In this document: one piece after another, positions 50,389 through 60,001 of the stretch
Layout: the number at the start of each line of letters is the position of its first letter
Position numbering within the stretch: position 1 is the first letter of the stretch
Source: an uncultured Lachnospiraceae bacterium
GTDB lineage: Bacteria; Bacillota; Clostridia; Lachnospirales; Lachnospiraceae
Direction of reading: 5' to 3'
NCBI GenBank assembly: GCA_947173495.1
Contig: CAMWFQ010000009.1
Coordinates: 111,227 to 175,226 of the forward strand
DNA: 64,000 bases
The notes under the pieces: generated by a model
The model's database searches: none
The model's input: the letters and a program-made list of their open reading frames with translations, nothing else
Told to the model about the DNA's origin: nothing
Translations under genes and position numbers: made by a program

Positions 50389-51744
50389 ATGGGGGATGTA
50401 GCAGCTCTCAATTCAACAAGGCTTATCATAGCGGCATTGATAGGCCTGGCACTGCTTCTGGTGCTGATCATTAAGTTTAAGATTCATGCGATGCTTTCCA
50501 TTCTGATCGGAGCAGTGGTGATCGGACTGGCGGCGGGAATGCCCTTCGGGGATATTGTAACGGCGGTAAACGACGGAATCGGTAATACTCTGCAGGGAAT
50601 TGCGCTTCTGGTGGGTCTGGGCTCCATGTTCGGCGCCATACTGGAGGCGTCGGGAGGGGCGCAGACCCTGGCGGTAACTATGGTAAAGCGGTTTGGAGAT
50701 CAGAAGGCGGCCTGGGCGCTGGGAATCACGGGTCTGGTAATTGCAATGCCAGTTTTCTTTGACGCAGGCCTGATCATTTTGATTCCCCTTGCTTTTTCTC
50801 TTGCCAAGAGAACGAAGAGGTCCTCTCTGTTTTATGCCATCCCTCTGCTGGCAGGACTGGCAGTGGGGCATGCTTTTATTCCGCCCACACCGGGTCCGGT
50901 ACTTGTAGCTACCATGTTGGGAGTGGATCTTGGCTGGGTGATCCTCATGGGTGTTTTGTGCGGCGTAGTTGCCATGATCGTGGCAGGGCCGGTATGGGGA
51001 TCTGTCTGCGGGAAAAAATACTATGTTCCCGTACCGGAGCATGTGGCCAATCAGGAGGAGTTTGACGAATCCAAGCTTCCCGGGTTCGGAACGGTAGTGG
51101 GAATTATCCTGATCCCTCTGGTTCTGATCGTACTGAAATCTGTGGCGGGCGTGATTCCGGCGCTTGCCGGTGCGGAACCGGTGCTGAGCTTTCTGGGCCA
51201 GCCCTTTATGGCGCTTCTGATTGCGACTCTGGCAGCTATGTTTCTTCTGGGAACCAGGCACGGCTATACTTTGCCAGAGCTGGAAAAGCTTATGACCAAA
51301 TCTCTGGAGCCTACAGGTCTGATCCTGCTGGTAACAGCCTGCGGCGGTGTGCTCCGCTACATGCTGCAGTATTCCGGGCTTGGCGATGTGATTGGCAATG
51401 CGGTGGCTTCCGCCAGCCTTCCACTGGTACTGGTGGCCTTCCTTGTAGCGGCACTGGTGCGAATCTGCGTAGGCTCCTCCACAGTGGCAATGACCATGGC
51501 GGCGGGCATCATTGCGGCGATGCCGGGAATTACCGAGCTTTCCCCCATGTATCTGGCCTGCGTGACCGCGGCGGTAGCGGGAGGCGCAACAGTTTGTTCT
51601 CACTTTAATGACTCCGGCTTCTGGTTGGTAAAGTCTCTGGTGGGACTTGATGAAAAGACGACGCTGAAGACATGGACCATCATGGAAACCCTGGTGGGCG
51701 GCGTAGGATTTCTGGTGGCGCTGGTGGTCTCCTTCTTTGTATAG
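50389..51744 (+). CDS. GntP-family sugar-acid permease
   Basis: Encodes 451 residues of a highly hydrophobic transporter with about twelve to fourteen membrane helices. Family features include the GIGNTLQGIALLVGLGSMFG segment, AMPVFFDAGLIILIPL and HAFIPPTPGPVLVA. GntP proteins are H+ symporters for gluconate, idonate or related acids. ATG 50389 has GGAAGGAGG upstream. It lies between the FadR-type regulator and the dehydratase and carries its own promoter with the shared operator. The exact sugar acid is unresolved. Confidence 0.93.
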   Translation: MGDVAALNSTRLIIAALIGLALLLVLIIKFKIHAMLSILIGAVVIGLAAGMPFGDIVTAVNDGIGNTLQGIALLVGLGSMFGAILEASGGAQTLAVTMVKRFGDQKAAWALGITGLVIAMPVFFDAGLIILIPLAFSLAKRTKRSSLFYAIPLLAGLAVGHAFIPPTPGPVLVATMLGVDLGWVILMGVLCGVVAMIVAGPVWGSVCGKKYYVPVPEHVANQEEFDESKLPGFGTVVGIILIPLVLIVLKSVAGVIPALAGAEPVLSFLGQPFMALLIATLAAMFLLGTRHGYTLPELEKLMTKSLEPTGLILLVTACGGVLRYMLQYSGLGDVIGNAVASASLPLVLVAFLVAALVRICVGSSTVAMTMAAGIIAAMPGITELSPMYLACVTAAVAGGATVCSHFNDSGFWLVKSLVGLDEKTTLKTWTIMETLVGGVGFLVALVVSFFV

Positions 51745-51819
51745 GAGCAGCATAAAACAGGAACGGCGCAAAACAGGCGCGTTAAACGCCGGAGAGAAGA
51801 GATTTTGAAGAGATTTTGA

Positions 51820-51843
51820 TGTTTCTATTTCAGGATAGAAACA
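51820..51843 (+). other. Hairpin after the permease gene
   Basis: TGTTTCTAT (51820-51828) pairs perfectly with ATAGAAACA (51835-51843). No T-run follows. The rest of the 326-bp gap holds a short direct repeat (AGAGATTTTGA twice, near 51797-51819) and the type D repeat. Confidence 0.45.
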
Positions 51844-51955
51844 CAACATTTTCGGACTGGAAATTTGAGGCCTGAAAAGATAGAATAATAAGTATTAAGT
51901 GATCGACGCAGTGGGACGCCAGAAACAAAGATTTTTGTCCTTCACGATAACGGTA

Positions 51956-52043
51956 CAGTCGCCATACAACAGAAAGCAGGCTTTCTATTGTCATGAATGG
52001 ACATGCAAGCATGCCCGCTTGGCTCGTTGCTCGCGGGAATAAA
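51956..52043 (+). repeat. Dispersed repeat, type D, copy 2
   Basis: Matches 49135-49222 at 85 of 88 positions with no insertions. Here the internal frame from ATG 51993 (MNGHASMPAW) stays open and runs in frame into the dehydratase gene, so the repeat would add 26 residues if used as a start. The block ends 27 nt before the preferred ATG at 52071. Confidence 0.85.
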
Positions 52044-52070
52044 TTAAGAACAGAAAAGAGGAACAGAGTT

Positions 52071-53825
52071 ATGGAACTGATCAGTCAAAAAATGAGAACA
52101 CTTGCCCCGGAGCTGGATCCCCTCCGGATCGGCACCGGATGGAAGCCGGAGGATCTTTCAAAGCCCCAGGTGATCATCGAGAGCACCTTCGGAGACAGTC
52201 ATCCGGGCAGCGGGCATCTGGATCTTCTGGTGGAAGAGGTAAGGAAAGGCGTGGAAGCGGCAGGGGGCCATGGTGCGCGGTATTTTGCAACGGATATCTG
52301 CGATGGGGAGAGCCAGGGCACGGACGGAATCAACTTCAGCTTGGCAAGCCGGGAAATGATCGCTAATATGATTGAAATTCATGCAAATGCCACCCCCTTT
52401 GATGCCGGCGTATACCTGGCAAGCTGTGACAAGGGAATGCCGGCCAATCTTATGGGGCTTGCCAGAGTAAATATTCCTGCGGTGGTGGTGCCCGGGGGCA
52501 CCATGAATGCCGGGCCGCAGATGCTGACCTTAGAGCAGCTGGGCATGTACAGCGCCCAGTACCAACGGGGCGAAATCGACGAGGCAAAGCTGAACTGGGC
52601 AAAATGTAATGCCTGTCCCAGCTGCGGCGCCTGCTCCTTCATCGGAACGGCATCCACCATGCAGATCATGGCGGAAGCCCTGGGACTTGCTCTTCCCGGA
52701 AGCGCCCTCATGCCGGCCACCAGCCCGGATCTGAAGGAATTTGCCCGCAGGGCGGGAGAGCAGGCGGTGAAGCTTGCCCAGATGCCGGGCATGCGTCCCG
52801 GCGATATCATCACGCTGGAGAGCTTTGAAAATGCGATTCTGGTACACGCGGCCATTTCGGGGAGCACCAACTGTCTGCTGCATCTCCCGGCTATTGCCCA
52901 TGAGTTCGGGATTGAAATTACCGGAGATACCTTTGACAGACTGCACCGGGGAGCACGCTATCTTCTGGATGTGCGTCCGGCAGGAAGATGGCCGGCGGAG
53001 GTATTCTATTATGCCGGCGGAGTCCCGGCGATCATGGAGGAGATCAAAGAACATCTGCATCTCGATGTGATGACGGTTACGGGCAAGACCCTTGGAGAAA
53101 ATCTGAAAGAACTGAAAGAAAACGGATTCTATGAGAGGTGCGGGCGCTGGCTTGCGGACTTCAACAAGCGTTACGGCGTATCCCTGACGAAAGAGGACAT
53201 CATCCGCCCCTATGATCAGGCGCTGGGAACAGACGGAAGCATCGCCATTCTGAAAGGAAATCTGGCGCCCGAGGGTGCGGTCATCAAGCACACGGCCTGC
53301 CCGAAGGAGATGTATCAGGCAGTTTTGAGAGCAAGACCCTTCGACAGCGAGGAGGAGTGCCTGGATGCGGTATTAAAGCATCAGGTGGAAAAAGGCGACG
53401 CCGTGTTCATCCGCTATGAGGGACCCAGAGGCTCGGGCATGCCGGAAATGTTCTACACCTCGGAGGCCATCAGCAGCGATGCGGAGCTGGGCCGCAGCAT
53501 CGCGCTGATCACGGACGGACGTTTTTCCGGCGCATCCACAGGCCCGGTGATCGGACACTGCAGCCCCGAGGCCGCCTCGGGAGGTCCCATCGCACTGGTG
53601 GAAGAGGGGGATCTGATCGAGATTGATGTGATAGCCCGGAAGCTGAACATCATCGGCATTGCAGGCGAGCGAAAGAGCCCTGAGGAAGTGGACGCCGTGC
53701 TTGCAGAGAGAAGAAAGAGCTGGAAGAAGAGGCCGCTGAAATATCAAAAAGGCGTGCTTCGCCTGTTCGGCGAGCTGGCTGCAAGCCCCATGAAGGGCGC
53801 GTATCTGGAATACGATAAAGAATAA
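52071..53825 (+). CDS. IlvD/Edd-family dehydratase, probably for a sugar acid
   Basis: Encodes 584 residues. Cluster-binding Cys residues appear in LASCDKGMP near 118 and CNACPSCGACSF near 180, with TDGRFSGAS near the C-terminus, typical of enzymes that dehydrate dihydroxy acids or aldonic acids to 2-keto-3-deoxy acids. The neighbours are a FadR-type regulator and GntP permease, not branched-chain amino-acid genes, so a sugar acid (gluconate, xylonate or arabinonate type) is more likely than dihydroxyisovalerate. ATG 52071 has AGAGGAA upstream; an in-frame ATG at 51993 lies in the type D repeat. A terminator follows. Confidence 0.9.
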   Translation: MELISQKMRTLAPELDPLRIGTGWKPEDLSKPQVIIESTFGDSHPGSGHLDLLVEEVRKGVEAAGGHGARYFATDICDGESQGTDGINFSLASREMIANMIEIHANATPFDAGVYLASCDKGMPANLMGLARVNIPAVVVPGGTMNAGPQMLTLEQLGMYSAQYQRGEIDEAKLNWAKCNACPSCGACSFIGTASTMQIMAEALGLALPGSALMPATSPDLKEFARRAGEQAVKLAQMPGMRPGDIITLESFENAILVHAAISGSTNCLLHLPAIAHEFGIEITGDTFDRLHRGARYLLDVRPAGRWPAEVFYYAGGVPAIMEEIKEHLHLDVMTVTGKTLGENLKELKENGFYERCGRWLADFNKRYGVSLTKEDIIRPYDQALGTDGSIAILKGNLAPEGAVIKHTACPKEMYQAVLRARPFDSEEECLDAVLKHQVEKGDAVFIRYEGPRGSGMPEMFYTSEAISSDAELGRSIALITDGRFSGASTGPVIGHCSPEAASGGPIALVEEGDLIEIDVIARKLNIIGIAGERKSPEEVDAVLAERRKSWKKRPLKYQKGVLRLFGELAASPMKGAYLEYDKE

Positions 53826-53834
53826 AGGAAGAAG

Positions 53835-53868
53835 AAAGAGAGACTTCGAAAGCGGAGCCTCTCTTTTT
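53835..53868 (+). terminator. Intrinsic terminator after the dehydratase
   Basis: AAAGAGAG (53835-53842) pairs with CTCTCTTT (53859-53866) around an inner CT-CG/CG-AG stem and ends in a T-run. Confidence 0.75.
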
Positions 53869-53960
53869 CGGTATGAGATTGACATGATACGGATCAGTAT
53901 TTAGAATGAAGGAGTATCGGGAAATGAGGCAAAACCTGAGAGAAAGCAGGAAGGGCGATT

Positions 53961-55760
53961 ATGAAAAAAGCATTGATCCGGCAGGGACAGACCTACGGTT
54001 TCGGGGACTTCATCCGTATCCCCTTTGCGGTCTGCCCTCTTTATACAAGTATCAAAATTGCAATCCGTATCCTGACGGCTCTGCTTCCGGCTTTTCAGGT
54101 GCTGGCAACGGCAGCCTTTGTGGATGCGGCCTTGGCCATCTTCGGGGGCAGGGCGCAGCGGGAGGCGATATGGCCGCCTCTGGCCTGTCTGCTTTTGATG
54201 ATTGTCTATCAGAATCTGATCCGGCAGCTTATGAGCTGTGTGAATTTGAAAGCGGAGATGCGTCTCATGGAGGAATACCGAAGCGCCGTCTGTGAAAAGC
54301 GTGCCAGTCTGGAATACTGTCATATAGAGAATAACGATACCTGGGATCTGATTACCCGCACCTGCACGGATCCTGTGAAAAAAATAAACGAGGGGTTTGA
54401 CCATCTCATGGCGGCAGGAGATATTCTTTTGAGGGGGATTTCTCTGCTGACGATTCTGATGGCGCAGGTATGGTGGGCAGGTCCTGCTGTTGTCGCCATC
54501 TCAGCCCCTCTGTTTGCGCTTGCCGTCAAAAGCGGAAAAGAGATATACGAAGAAAACAGGGAGGCTTTGAAGTTTACCCGAAGAGCCGATTATCTTCGAG
54601 GCGTGCTCCAGGGGAGGGAGAGCGCGGACGAGAGAGCCATGTTTGGATTCGGGAAGAGAGTGAACCAGGAATGGTATGAGAAATACGAGGCGGCCCGTAA
54701 GATCGAGCTGAAGGTAAGCGTGAGATATTATCTGCGTATGAAGAGTTCCAGTCTGATCACGGTGCTGCTTTCTCTGCTGATCATTTGTGTGCTGCTTTTT
54801 CCCTTAAAGAGCGGAGCAGTGAGCGTGGGTATGTTCATGGGACTGGCAACAGCCACGCTGAATCTGGTACAGATCATGTCCTGGGATTTTACGGAGACGA
54901 TGAAGGGAATTGCGGCCGGGCTGGAATATTTAAAGGATCTGACATGCTTTGCCGCTCTCTCCGAGACCCCGGGAGCTTTGGACCAGCCTCAGGATCAGGG
55001 GCATGTACCCTTTGAGGGGCTTGCGTTCAGGCATGTTTCCTTCCGCTATCCGGGAACGGAGAAGGAAGTCTTAAAAGATTTCTCCCTGGAAATAAAGCCG
55101 GGCCGCCACTATGCCTTTGTGGGGATAAACGGGGCGGGAAAAACCACCATCACAAAGCTTCTGACCGGCCTTTACGATCAGTATGAGGGAGAAATTCTGT
55201 TAAATCACAGGGAGCTGCGCACCTATTCCCAGTCAGAGCTGAAGGCGGCCTTTGCCGTAGTCTGCCAGGACTTTGCCAGATATCAGATCCCTCTGGATGA
55301 AAATATCGCCCTCGGGAATGTCCTGCAAAGAGACCAGTCCCGGATAGAGAAGGCGGCGGAGATGGCGGGGCTTGGACCGGTGATAGAAAAACTGCCGGAG
55401 GGGATCAGGACACCGCTTGGGAAGATCAATGAAAAGGGGGCAGATCTTTCCGGCGGGGAGTGGCAGAAGGTAGCCATTGCACGGGCGCTTTATCACCCGG
55501 CGCAGGTGCAGATTCTGGACGAGCCCACCGCAGCGCTGGATCCGAAAGCGGAAAGCAGTGTCTATGAAATGTTCGGAAGAGTCAGCGCCGGGAAAACGGC
55601 TGTCTTTATCACCCACAGGCTGGGGGCGGCCCGTTTGGCGGACGAGATTATCGTGATCAATGACGGAGCGGCAGCAGAAAAAGGAGACCACGAGGCGCTT
55701 CTCTCCCGGGGAGGAATCTATGCACGGATGTTTGAAGCGCAAAGGAGCTGGTATCAATGA
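53961..55760 (+). CDS. ABC exporter half-transporter (second pair, subunit 1)
   Basis: Encodes 599 residues: about six membrane helices in the first 330, then an ATPase domain with Walker A GINGAGKTT, signature LSGGEWQK, Walker B QILDEPTAALD and H-loop ITHRLGA. ATG 53961 follows AGGAAGGGCG. It overlaps the next ABC gene by ATGA, giving a heterodimer. A short unrelated frame begins at 53906 and is not used. The pair is not homologous in order to any sugar importer; a peptide or drug cargo is likely. Confidence 0.9.
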   Translation: MKKALIRQGQTYGFGDFIRIPFAVCPLYTSIKIAIRILTALLPAFQVLATAAFVDAALAIFGGRAQREAIWPPLACLLLMIVYQNLIRQLMSCVNLKAEMRLMEEYRSAVCEKRASLEYCHIENNDTWDLITRTCTDPVKKINEGFDHLMAAGDILLRGISLLTILMAQVWWAGPAVVAISAPLFALAVKSGKEIYEENREALKFTRRADYLRGVLQGRESADERAMFGFGKRVNQEWYEKYEAARKIELKVSVRYYLRMKSSSLITVLLSLLIICVLLFPLKSGAVSVGMFMGLATATLNLVQIMSWDFTETMKGIAAGLEYLKDLTCFAALSETPGALDQPQDQGHVPFEGLAFRHVSFRYPGTEKEVLKDFSLEIKPGRHYAFVGINGAGKTTITKLLTGLYDQYEGEILLNHRELRTYSQSELKAAFAVVCQDFARYQIPLDENIALGNVLQRDQSRIEKAAEMAGLGPVIEKLPEGIRTPLGKINEKGADLSGGEWQKVAIARALYHPAQVQILDEPTAALDPKAESSVYEMFGRVSAGKTAVFITHRLGAARLADEIIVINDGAAAEKGDHEALLSRGGIYARMFEAQRSWYQ

Positions 55761-57568
55761 AATCGAAAAAGAAAATTACGTTCTGGAGAGCCTTTATAAG
55801 GCTCCTTCCTCAGATCATAAAAGCGTCTCCCGTTTTGTATCTGCTCAGTTTCTTTCTGTCAGTGATGCACGGCGCCTCCTGGGGCGTGAATACCATAATG
55901 CTGCAGAGATTTTTTGATCAGGCGGCGCTCTTTGCCTCCGGCGGCAGCTCCTTCGGACAGGTACTGGGAGCGCTGGCGGTGTTGGGCCTGGCCGGCGGAA
56001 TGTGTCAGGTACTGAACGGAGCGGGAAACTTTGTGCCTGAAATGACATGGAAAATTTTCGGCGGACGTCAGTCGCTGGCGATTCATGAGAAGATCGCGCG
56101 GCTGGATCCGGTTGTTTTTGAGGATCCCCGGAAGCTGGATGATATCAACAAGGCGGAGGAGGGAAAGGAGAATGCGTTCTGGTTTGTGGATAATATCGTG
56201 ATCGGGATCATCGGATTTTATGTTCCCTTTTTCCTGTTTATCGGCTGGTATCTGTTTTCCTTAAAGCCGGTTCTTGCACTGTCTGTGGTGATCATATTTG
56301 TGCCCACCGCCATGGCGCAGCTGATCCGCATGAAGGCTTTTGCCAATCTGGAGGATCAGTCGGCTCCTCTGCGCAGAAAATATGAGCATTATGAAGCGTG
56401 TATGGTGAGCCGGGAGTTCTTCCGGGAGACAAGGATGCTGGGGGGATTTGCCTACTTTAGAAAGCTGTATCTGGACACCTTAAGGAGCATGCAGAGGATG
56501 AAATATAAGGCGGCTGTGCGGTCCAATCTTTTTGAGCTTGCCATGTGCACTTTTACTGCGGCGGGTTATGCCCTTATCCTTCTTCTTTTGCTGGATGCTC
56601 TGATGAAGCAGGAGGTCAGCGTGGGCGCTTTCGCAGCTGTTTTTAATTCTATCGGCATGTGCTATAACATGATGGAGGAGGTGATCTGCAGACATATTGC
56701 AGGGATCGCGGAGCAGGCGGGCACCGTTCAGAACTATCTGGATTTTCTGGATCTGCCGGAGCGTGAAGGTATAGAAAACGAAGCGCCGGGATGGGGAGAT
56801 ATTGTGCTGGAGAAGGTGGGTTTTTCTTATCCTGGCACGGAAAAGATGGCGGTTCATGATGTGAGCTTTACGCTGAAAAAAGGAGAGACCCTTGCAGTGG
56901 TAGGAGAAAACGGCTCCGGGAAATCTACTCTGGTACGTCTGATCAGCGGTCTTTATCTGCCCGGTCAGGGAAGCGTCAGCAGGAACGGAGTCGGGACAGA
57001 AAGACTCTCCTTTGCGGCATTGTTTGACGGCACCTCAGCCGTATTCCAGAAATTCCAGCGCTATCAGATGACGCTGAAAGAAAATATTTCCATAAGCGAT
57101 GGCCGCAAAGTATGTGAAGAGACTGCTCATCTGGAACAGGAGCTTGACCGGGTATGCGAAATGGCGGGAACAGACAAAAAGAATGAGAGCTTTCCGAAGG
57201 GGTATGATACCATGCTCTCCCGGGAATTTGACGGAGTGGACCTTTCTGGCGGTCAGTGGCAGAGAGTGGCTATTGCCAGAGGGCTGTTCCGGAGCCACGA
57301 CCTGATGATCCTGGACGAGCCCACAGCGGCCATTGACCCTTATGAAGAGACGCAGATCTATAACCGTTTCGCGCAGATCTCCCGGGATAAGTCGGCGGTC
57401 ATTGTGACGCATCGGCTGGGCTCTGTGAAGCTGGCGGATCGGATTCTGGTCATGAAGGATGGCACAGCCGTCCAGCTTGGAACCCATCAGGAGCTGATGA
57501 CCCAGGAGCAGGGAGAGTACAAAAGGCTCTACAAAGCGCAGGAGCAATGGTATCAGACAGATCACTGA
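55757..57568 (+). CDS. ABC exporter half-transporter (second pair, subunit 2)
   Basis: Encodes 603 residues in the same exporter layout: membrane helices to about 330, then Walker A GENGSGKST, signature LSGGQWQR, Walker B MILDEPTAAIDP and H-loop VTHRLGS. Walker B ends with Asp-Glu-Pro, so the catalytic Glu is present in both subunits. It starts within the stop of subunit 1 and converges with the MATE gene at 57579, with only 10 bp between them. Confidence 0.9.
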   Translation: MKSKKKITFWRAFIRLLPQIIKASPVLYLLSFFLSVMHGASWGVNTIMLQRFFDQAALFASGGSSFGQVLGALAVLGLAGGMCQVLNGAGNFVPEMTWKIFGGRQSLAIHEKIARLDPVVFEDPRKLDDINKAEEGKENAFWFVDNIVIGIIGFYVPFFLFIGWYLFSLKPVLALSVVIIFVPTAMAQLIRMKAFANLEDQSAPLRRKYEHYEACMVSREFFRETRMLGGFAYFRKLYLDTLRSMQRMKYKAAVRSNLFELAMCTFTAAGYALILLLLLDALMKQEVSVGAFAAVFNSIGMCYNMMEEVICRHIAGIAEQAGTVQNYLDFLDLPEREGIENEAPGWGDIVLEKVGFSYPGTEKMAVHDVSFTLKKGETLAVVGENGSGKSTLVRLISGLYLPGQGSVSRNGVGTERLSFAALFDGTSAVFQKFQRYQMTLKENISISDGRKVCEETAHLEQELDRVCEMAGTDKKNESFPKGYDTMLSREFDGVDLSGGQWQRVAIARGLFRSHDLMILDEPTAAIDPYEETQIYNRFAQISRDKSAVIVTHRLGSVKLADRILVMKDGTAVQLGTHQELMTQEQGEYKRLYKAQEQWYQTDH

Positions 57569-57578
57569 TGGGTTGCCT

Positions 57579-58970
57579 TTAAGTCTGCTCTTTTCCTTCC
57601 TGCAAAAGTTTTTTCATCATACGTGTCAGGATCACAGTGCCGATGCAGGCCAGCATGACCTCTGCCACCAGGGCGCCATAGGCAATTCCGTTTACGGCAA
57701 ACAGAGCGTTCAGGATCAGGGTAGCGGGGATTTCAAACACAATTTTTCTGAGGATGGCAAAGATAAGAGAGATCTTCCCTTTGCCGATGCTCTGGAATAC
57801 GCCCACCCCCAGAAAGTCGATCACAAGGAACGGAATGACAAGCACCAGGGCGCGCAGGAAGATGGTTCCGTAGCGGACGATCTCCGGATTGTCGATGAAG
57901 ATCCGGATCAAAGAGGAGGCAAAAATCCATCCCAGTACGGCCACCGCCGCCATACAGGGAATCAAAAGCCTGCGCACGAAGCGGATGGTGTCGTCCATTC
58001 TGTGATAATTTTTGCTGGAATAGGAATAGCTGATCAGCGGCATGATCCCCTGTGTCCCCCCCAAGGCCACCTGCATGGGAATCATATAAATTTTCTGTGC
58101 GATCCCGATGGCGGCCACAGCCTCTGTTCCGTAGCCGGCCATGAGGTTATTCAGGATGGTCATTCCCGTCACATTCAGCAGATTTTGAATGGAGGCGGGG
58201 ATGCCTACCCCGCAGACACCCAGTACGATCTTCTTTTCCAGTGTAAAGTTCTTCGGATTCAGGCTGATACAGGTGCGTCTCCGTTTGACAAACAGCAATA
58301 TCAGAAAATAGCAGCACGCCACGCAGTTGGAGAGAAAGGTGGCCAGACCGGCTCCGGCGGCCCCCATTCCCAGGCCGAAGGGGATACCGGAGGAAGACGG
58401 CATAATGAAAAGGGGATCCAGAATCATGTTCAAAATGCAGCCGCTCATGGTACCGATGCTGGCATGAAGCGCTGCGCCCTCCGAGCGCACAAAATAGGCA
58501 AGCACCACATTGAGGATGGACGGCGCCGCACCGCAGATGATGGTCCATTTCATATAGTCGGCTGTGGCTCCCATGGTTGCCTCATCAGCCCCCAGCAGTC
58601 TGAGTATGGGACTGTGGAAAATCAGACACAGCAGTGAGATCAGTACGCCTCCCGCGAGAGAACAGTAAAAGCCGAAAGCGGCGCTCTTTTTTACCGTGTC
58701 AAAATCCTTCCGCCCCAGGCCACGGCTCATCATACTCGAGCTCCCGATTCCGAAGAGATTGTTGATGGCATTGAACGCAAGCAGCACCGGCGCGGCCAGT
58801 GTCACCGCCGCATTCTGAACGGGGTCATTGAGCATGCTTACGAAATAAGTGTCTGCCAGACTGTAGATCACCATGACCAGAGAGCTGATCACTGTGGGAA
58901 TCATCAGCTTCCGTGCCGCTTTGGGCACCGGCATATCTTCAAATATGGATGTGTTTGCAACCTGACTCAT
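57579..58970 (-). CDS. MATE family exporter
   Basis: Encodes 463 residues with about twelve membrane helices and the MATE-type opening (VPKAARKLMIPTVISSLVM, then YSLADTYFVSML). The start at 58970 has GGAGG six bases upstream on the minus strand; an ATG at 59000 is weaker. It is third of three MATE exporters in this window, each in a different subgroup by sequence. It lies 48 bp downstream of the DegV gene on the same strand and may share its transcript. Confidence 0.9.
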   Translation of the reverse strand: MSQVANTSIFEDMPVPKAARKLMIPTVISSLVMVIYSLADTYFVSMLNDPVQNAAVTLAAPVLLAFNAINNLFGIGSSSMMSRGLGRKDFDTVKKSAAFGFYCSLAGGVLISLLCLIFHSPILRLLGADEATMGATADYMKWTIICGAAPSILNVVLAYFVRSEGAALHASIGTMSGCILNMILDPLFIMPSSSGIPFGLGMGAAGAGLATFLSNCVACCYFLILLFVKRRRTCISLNPKNFTLEKKIVLGVCGVGIPASIQNLLNVTGMTILNNLMAGYGTEAVAAIGIAQKIYMIPMQVALGGTQGIMPLISYSYSSKNYHRMDDTIRFVRRLLIPCMAAVAVLGWIFASSLIRIFIDNPEIVRYGTIFLRALVLVIPFLVIDFLGVGVFQSIGKGKISLIFAILRKIVFEIPATLILNALFAVNGIAYGALVAEVMLACIGTVILTRMMKKLLQEGKEQT

Positions 58971-59018
58971 AGTAATCCTCCATGTTGCCAGCACCTGCAA
59001 ATTTGGGCGTCAGCATTT

Positions 59019-59921
59019 TTAGTGAATCCCTTTTTCAATGATCCCGAATCCCAGAGGGTAAGGCCCTGTATGAACGCCAATGGTGGCGCCGATCTGGTAA
59101 ACGGGGATTTCTTCTATTGCATATCCTTTTTCCTGCAGAAGATGCAGCGCCTGATCACGGAAGGAGATTCCCTCCTCCCGGTCGTATCCGTAGCCCACTG
59201 CGAGGCTGTAACAGCTGATGTCCAGGCTGCTTTCTTTCAGGTATTCCAGCAAAAGCGCCATGACCTTCTGAAGGGTGCGCCTGCGCCCCCGATCTGCACC
59301 GGAGGGGAAGATTTCTCCCTGCTTTAGTGTGATCACGGGACGGATGTCCAGAACGCTTCCGGCCACGGAGGCCACCTTTCCCACCCGTCCGCCGTGCCTT
59401 AAGTATTCCATGCCGCCTACCGTAAAAAAGATTCTCCCTGTGCTTTTGATCTCTTCCAGACGCTTTACGGCGGAGGGATAATCAAAGTCTTTATCCCTCA
59501 GATCAGCCGCCTCCAGCACATACAGTCCCTGAAGAACCGTATTGATGGTGGCGTCGATGACCGTGATCCGGGCATCGGGATACTGCTCCAGAAGGCCTGT
59601 CCGGGCATTTAAGGCGGACTGCATGGAACCGCTGAATTTGGTGGTGATACAGATACATATGACAGGAGTGCCTGCCTTTACAAAGGGAAGAAAGGCCGCC
59701 TCATAATCACTGGCGGAAGGCATGGAGGATTTGGGGAAAACGCCCTTTCGCTCCACCATCTGCTGATAAAAGTCCCGGATGCTGATCTCCTCATTTTCTT
59801 TCAGATAGCGCTGATCGTCAAAGGAAACATAAAAGGGGACTACCGTAATATTTCTGGCCTGCGCCAATGCCGGCGGCAGGTCGCAGGAACCGTCGCTTAC
59901 AATATGAAATGCTTCGCTCAT
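59019..59921 (-). CDS. DegV-family fatty-acid-binding protein
   Basis: Encodes 300 residues. The N-terminal VSDGSCDLPP and VPFYVSFDD blocks, ITTKFSGSMQSA and GGMEYLRHGGRVGK are characteristic of DegV proteins, which bind a fatty-acyl chain between two lobes. In Gram-positive bacteria they can deliver fatty acids to the FakA kinase, and several DegV/FakB copies per genome are usual. No FakA gene is nearby. It is upstream of the MATE gene on the same strand. Confidence 0.92.
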   Translation of the reverse strand: MSEAFHIVSDGSCDLPPALAQARNITVVPFYVSFDDQRYLKENEEISIRDFYQQMVERKGVFPKSSMPSASDYEAAFLPFVKAGTPVICICITTKFSGSMQSALNARTGLLEQYPDARITVIDATINTVLQGLYVLEAADLRDKDFDYPSAVKRLEEIKSTGRIFFTVGGMEYLRHGGRVGKVASVAGSVLDIRPVITLKQGEIFPSGADRGRRRTLQKVMALLLEYLKESSLDISCYSLAVGYGYDREEGISFRDQALHLLQEKGYAIEEIPVYQIGATIGVHTGPYPLGFGIIEKGIH

Positions 59922-60001
59922 TACACAATCCTTCTTTCCATCATTTATCCCTCTCTATTATCTGGAGTTGAAAAACAGGATACTACTTTTGCATATAAAA
60001 A

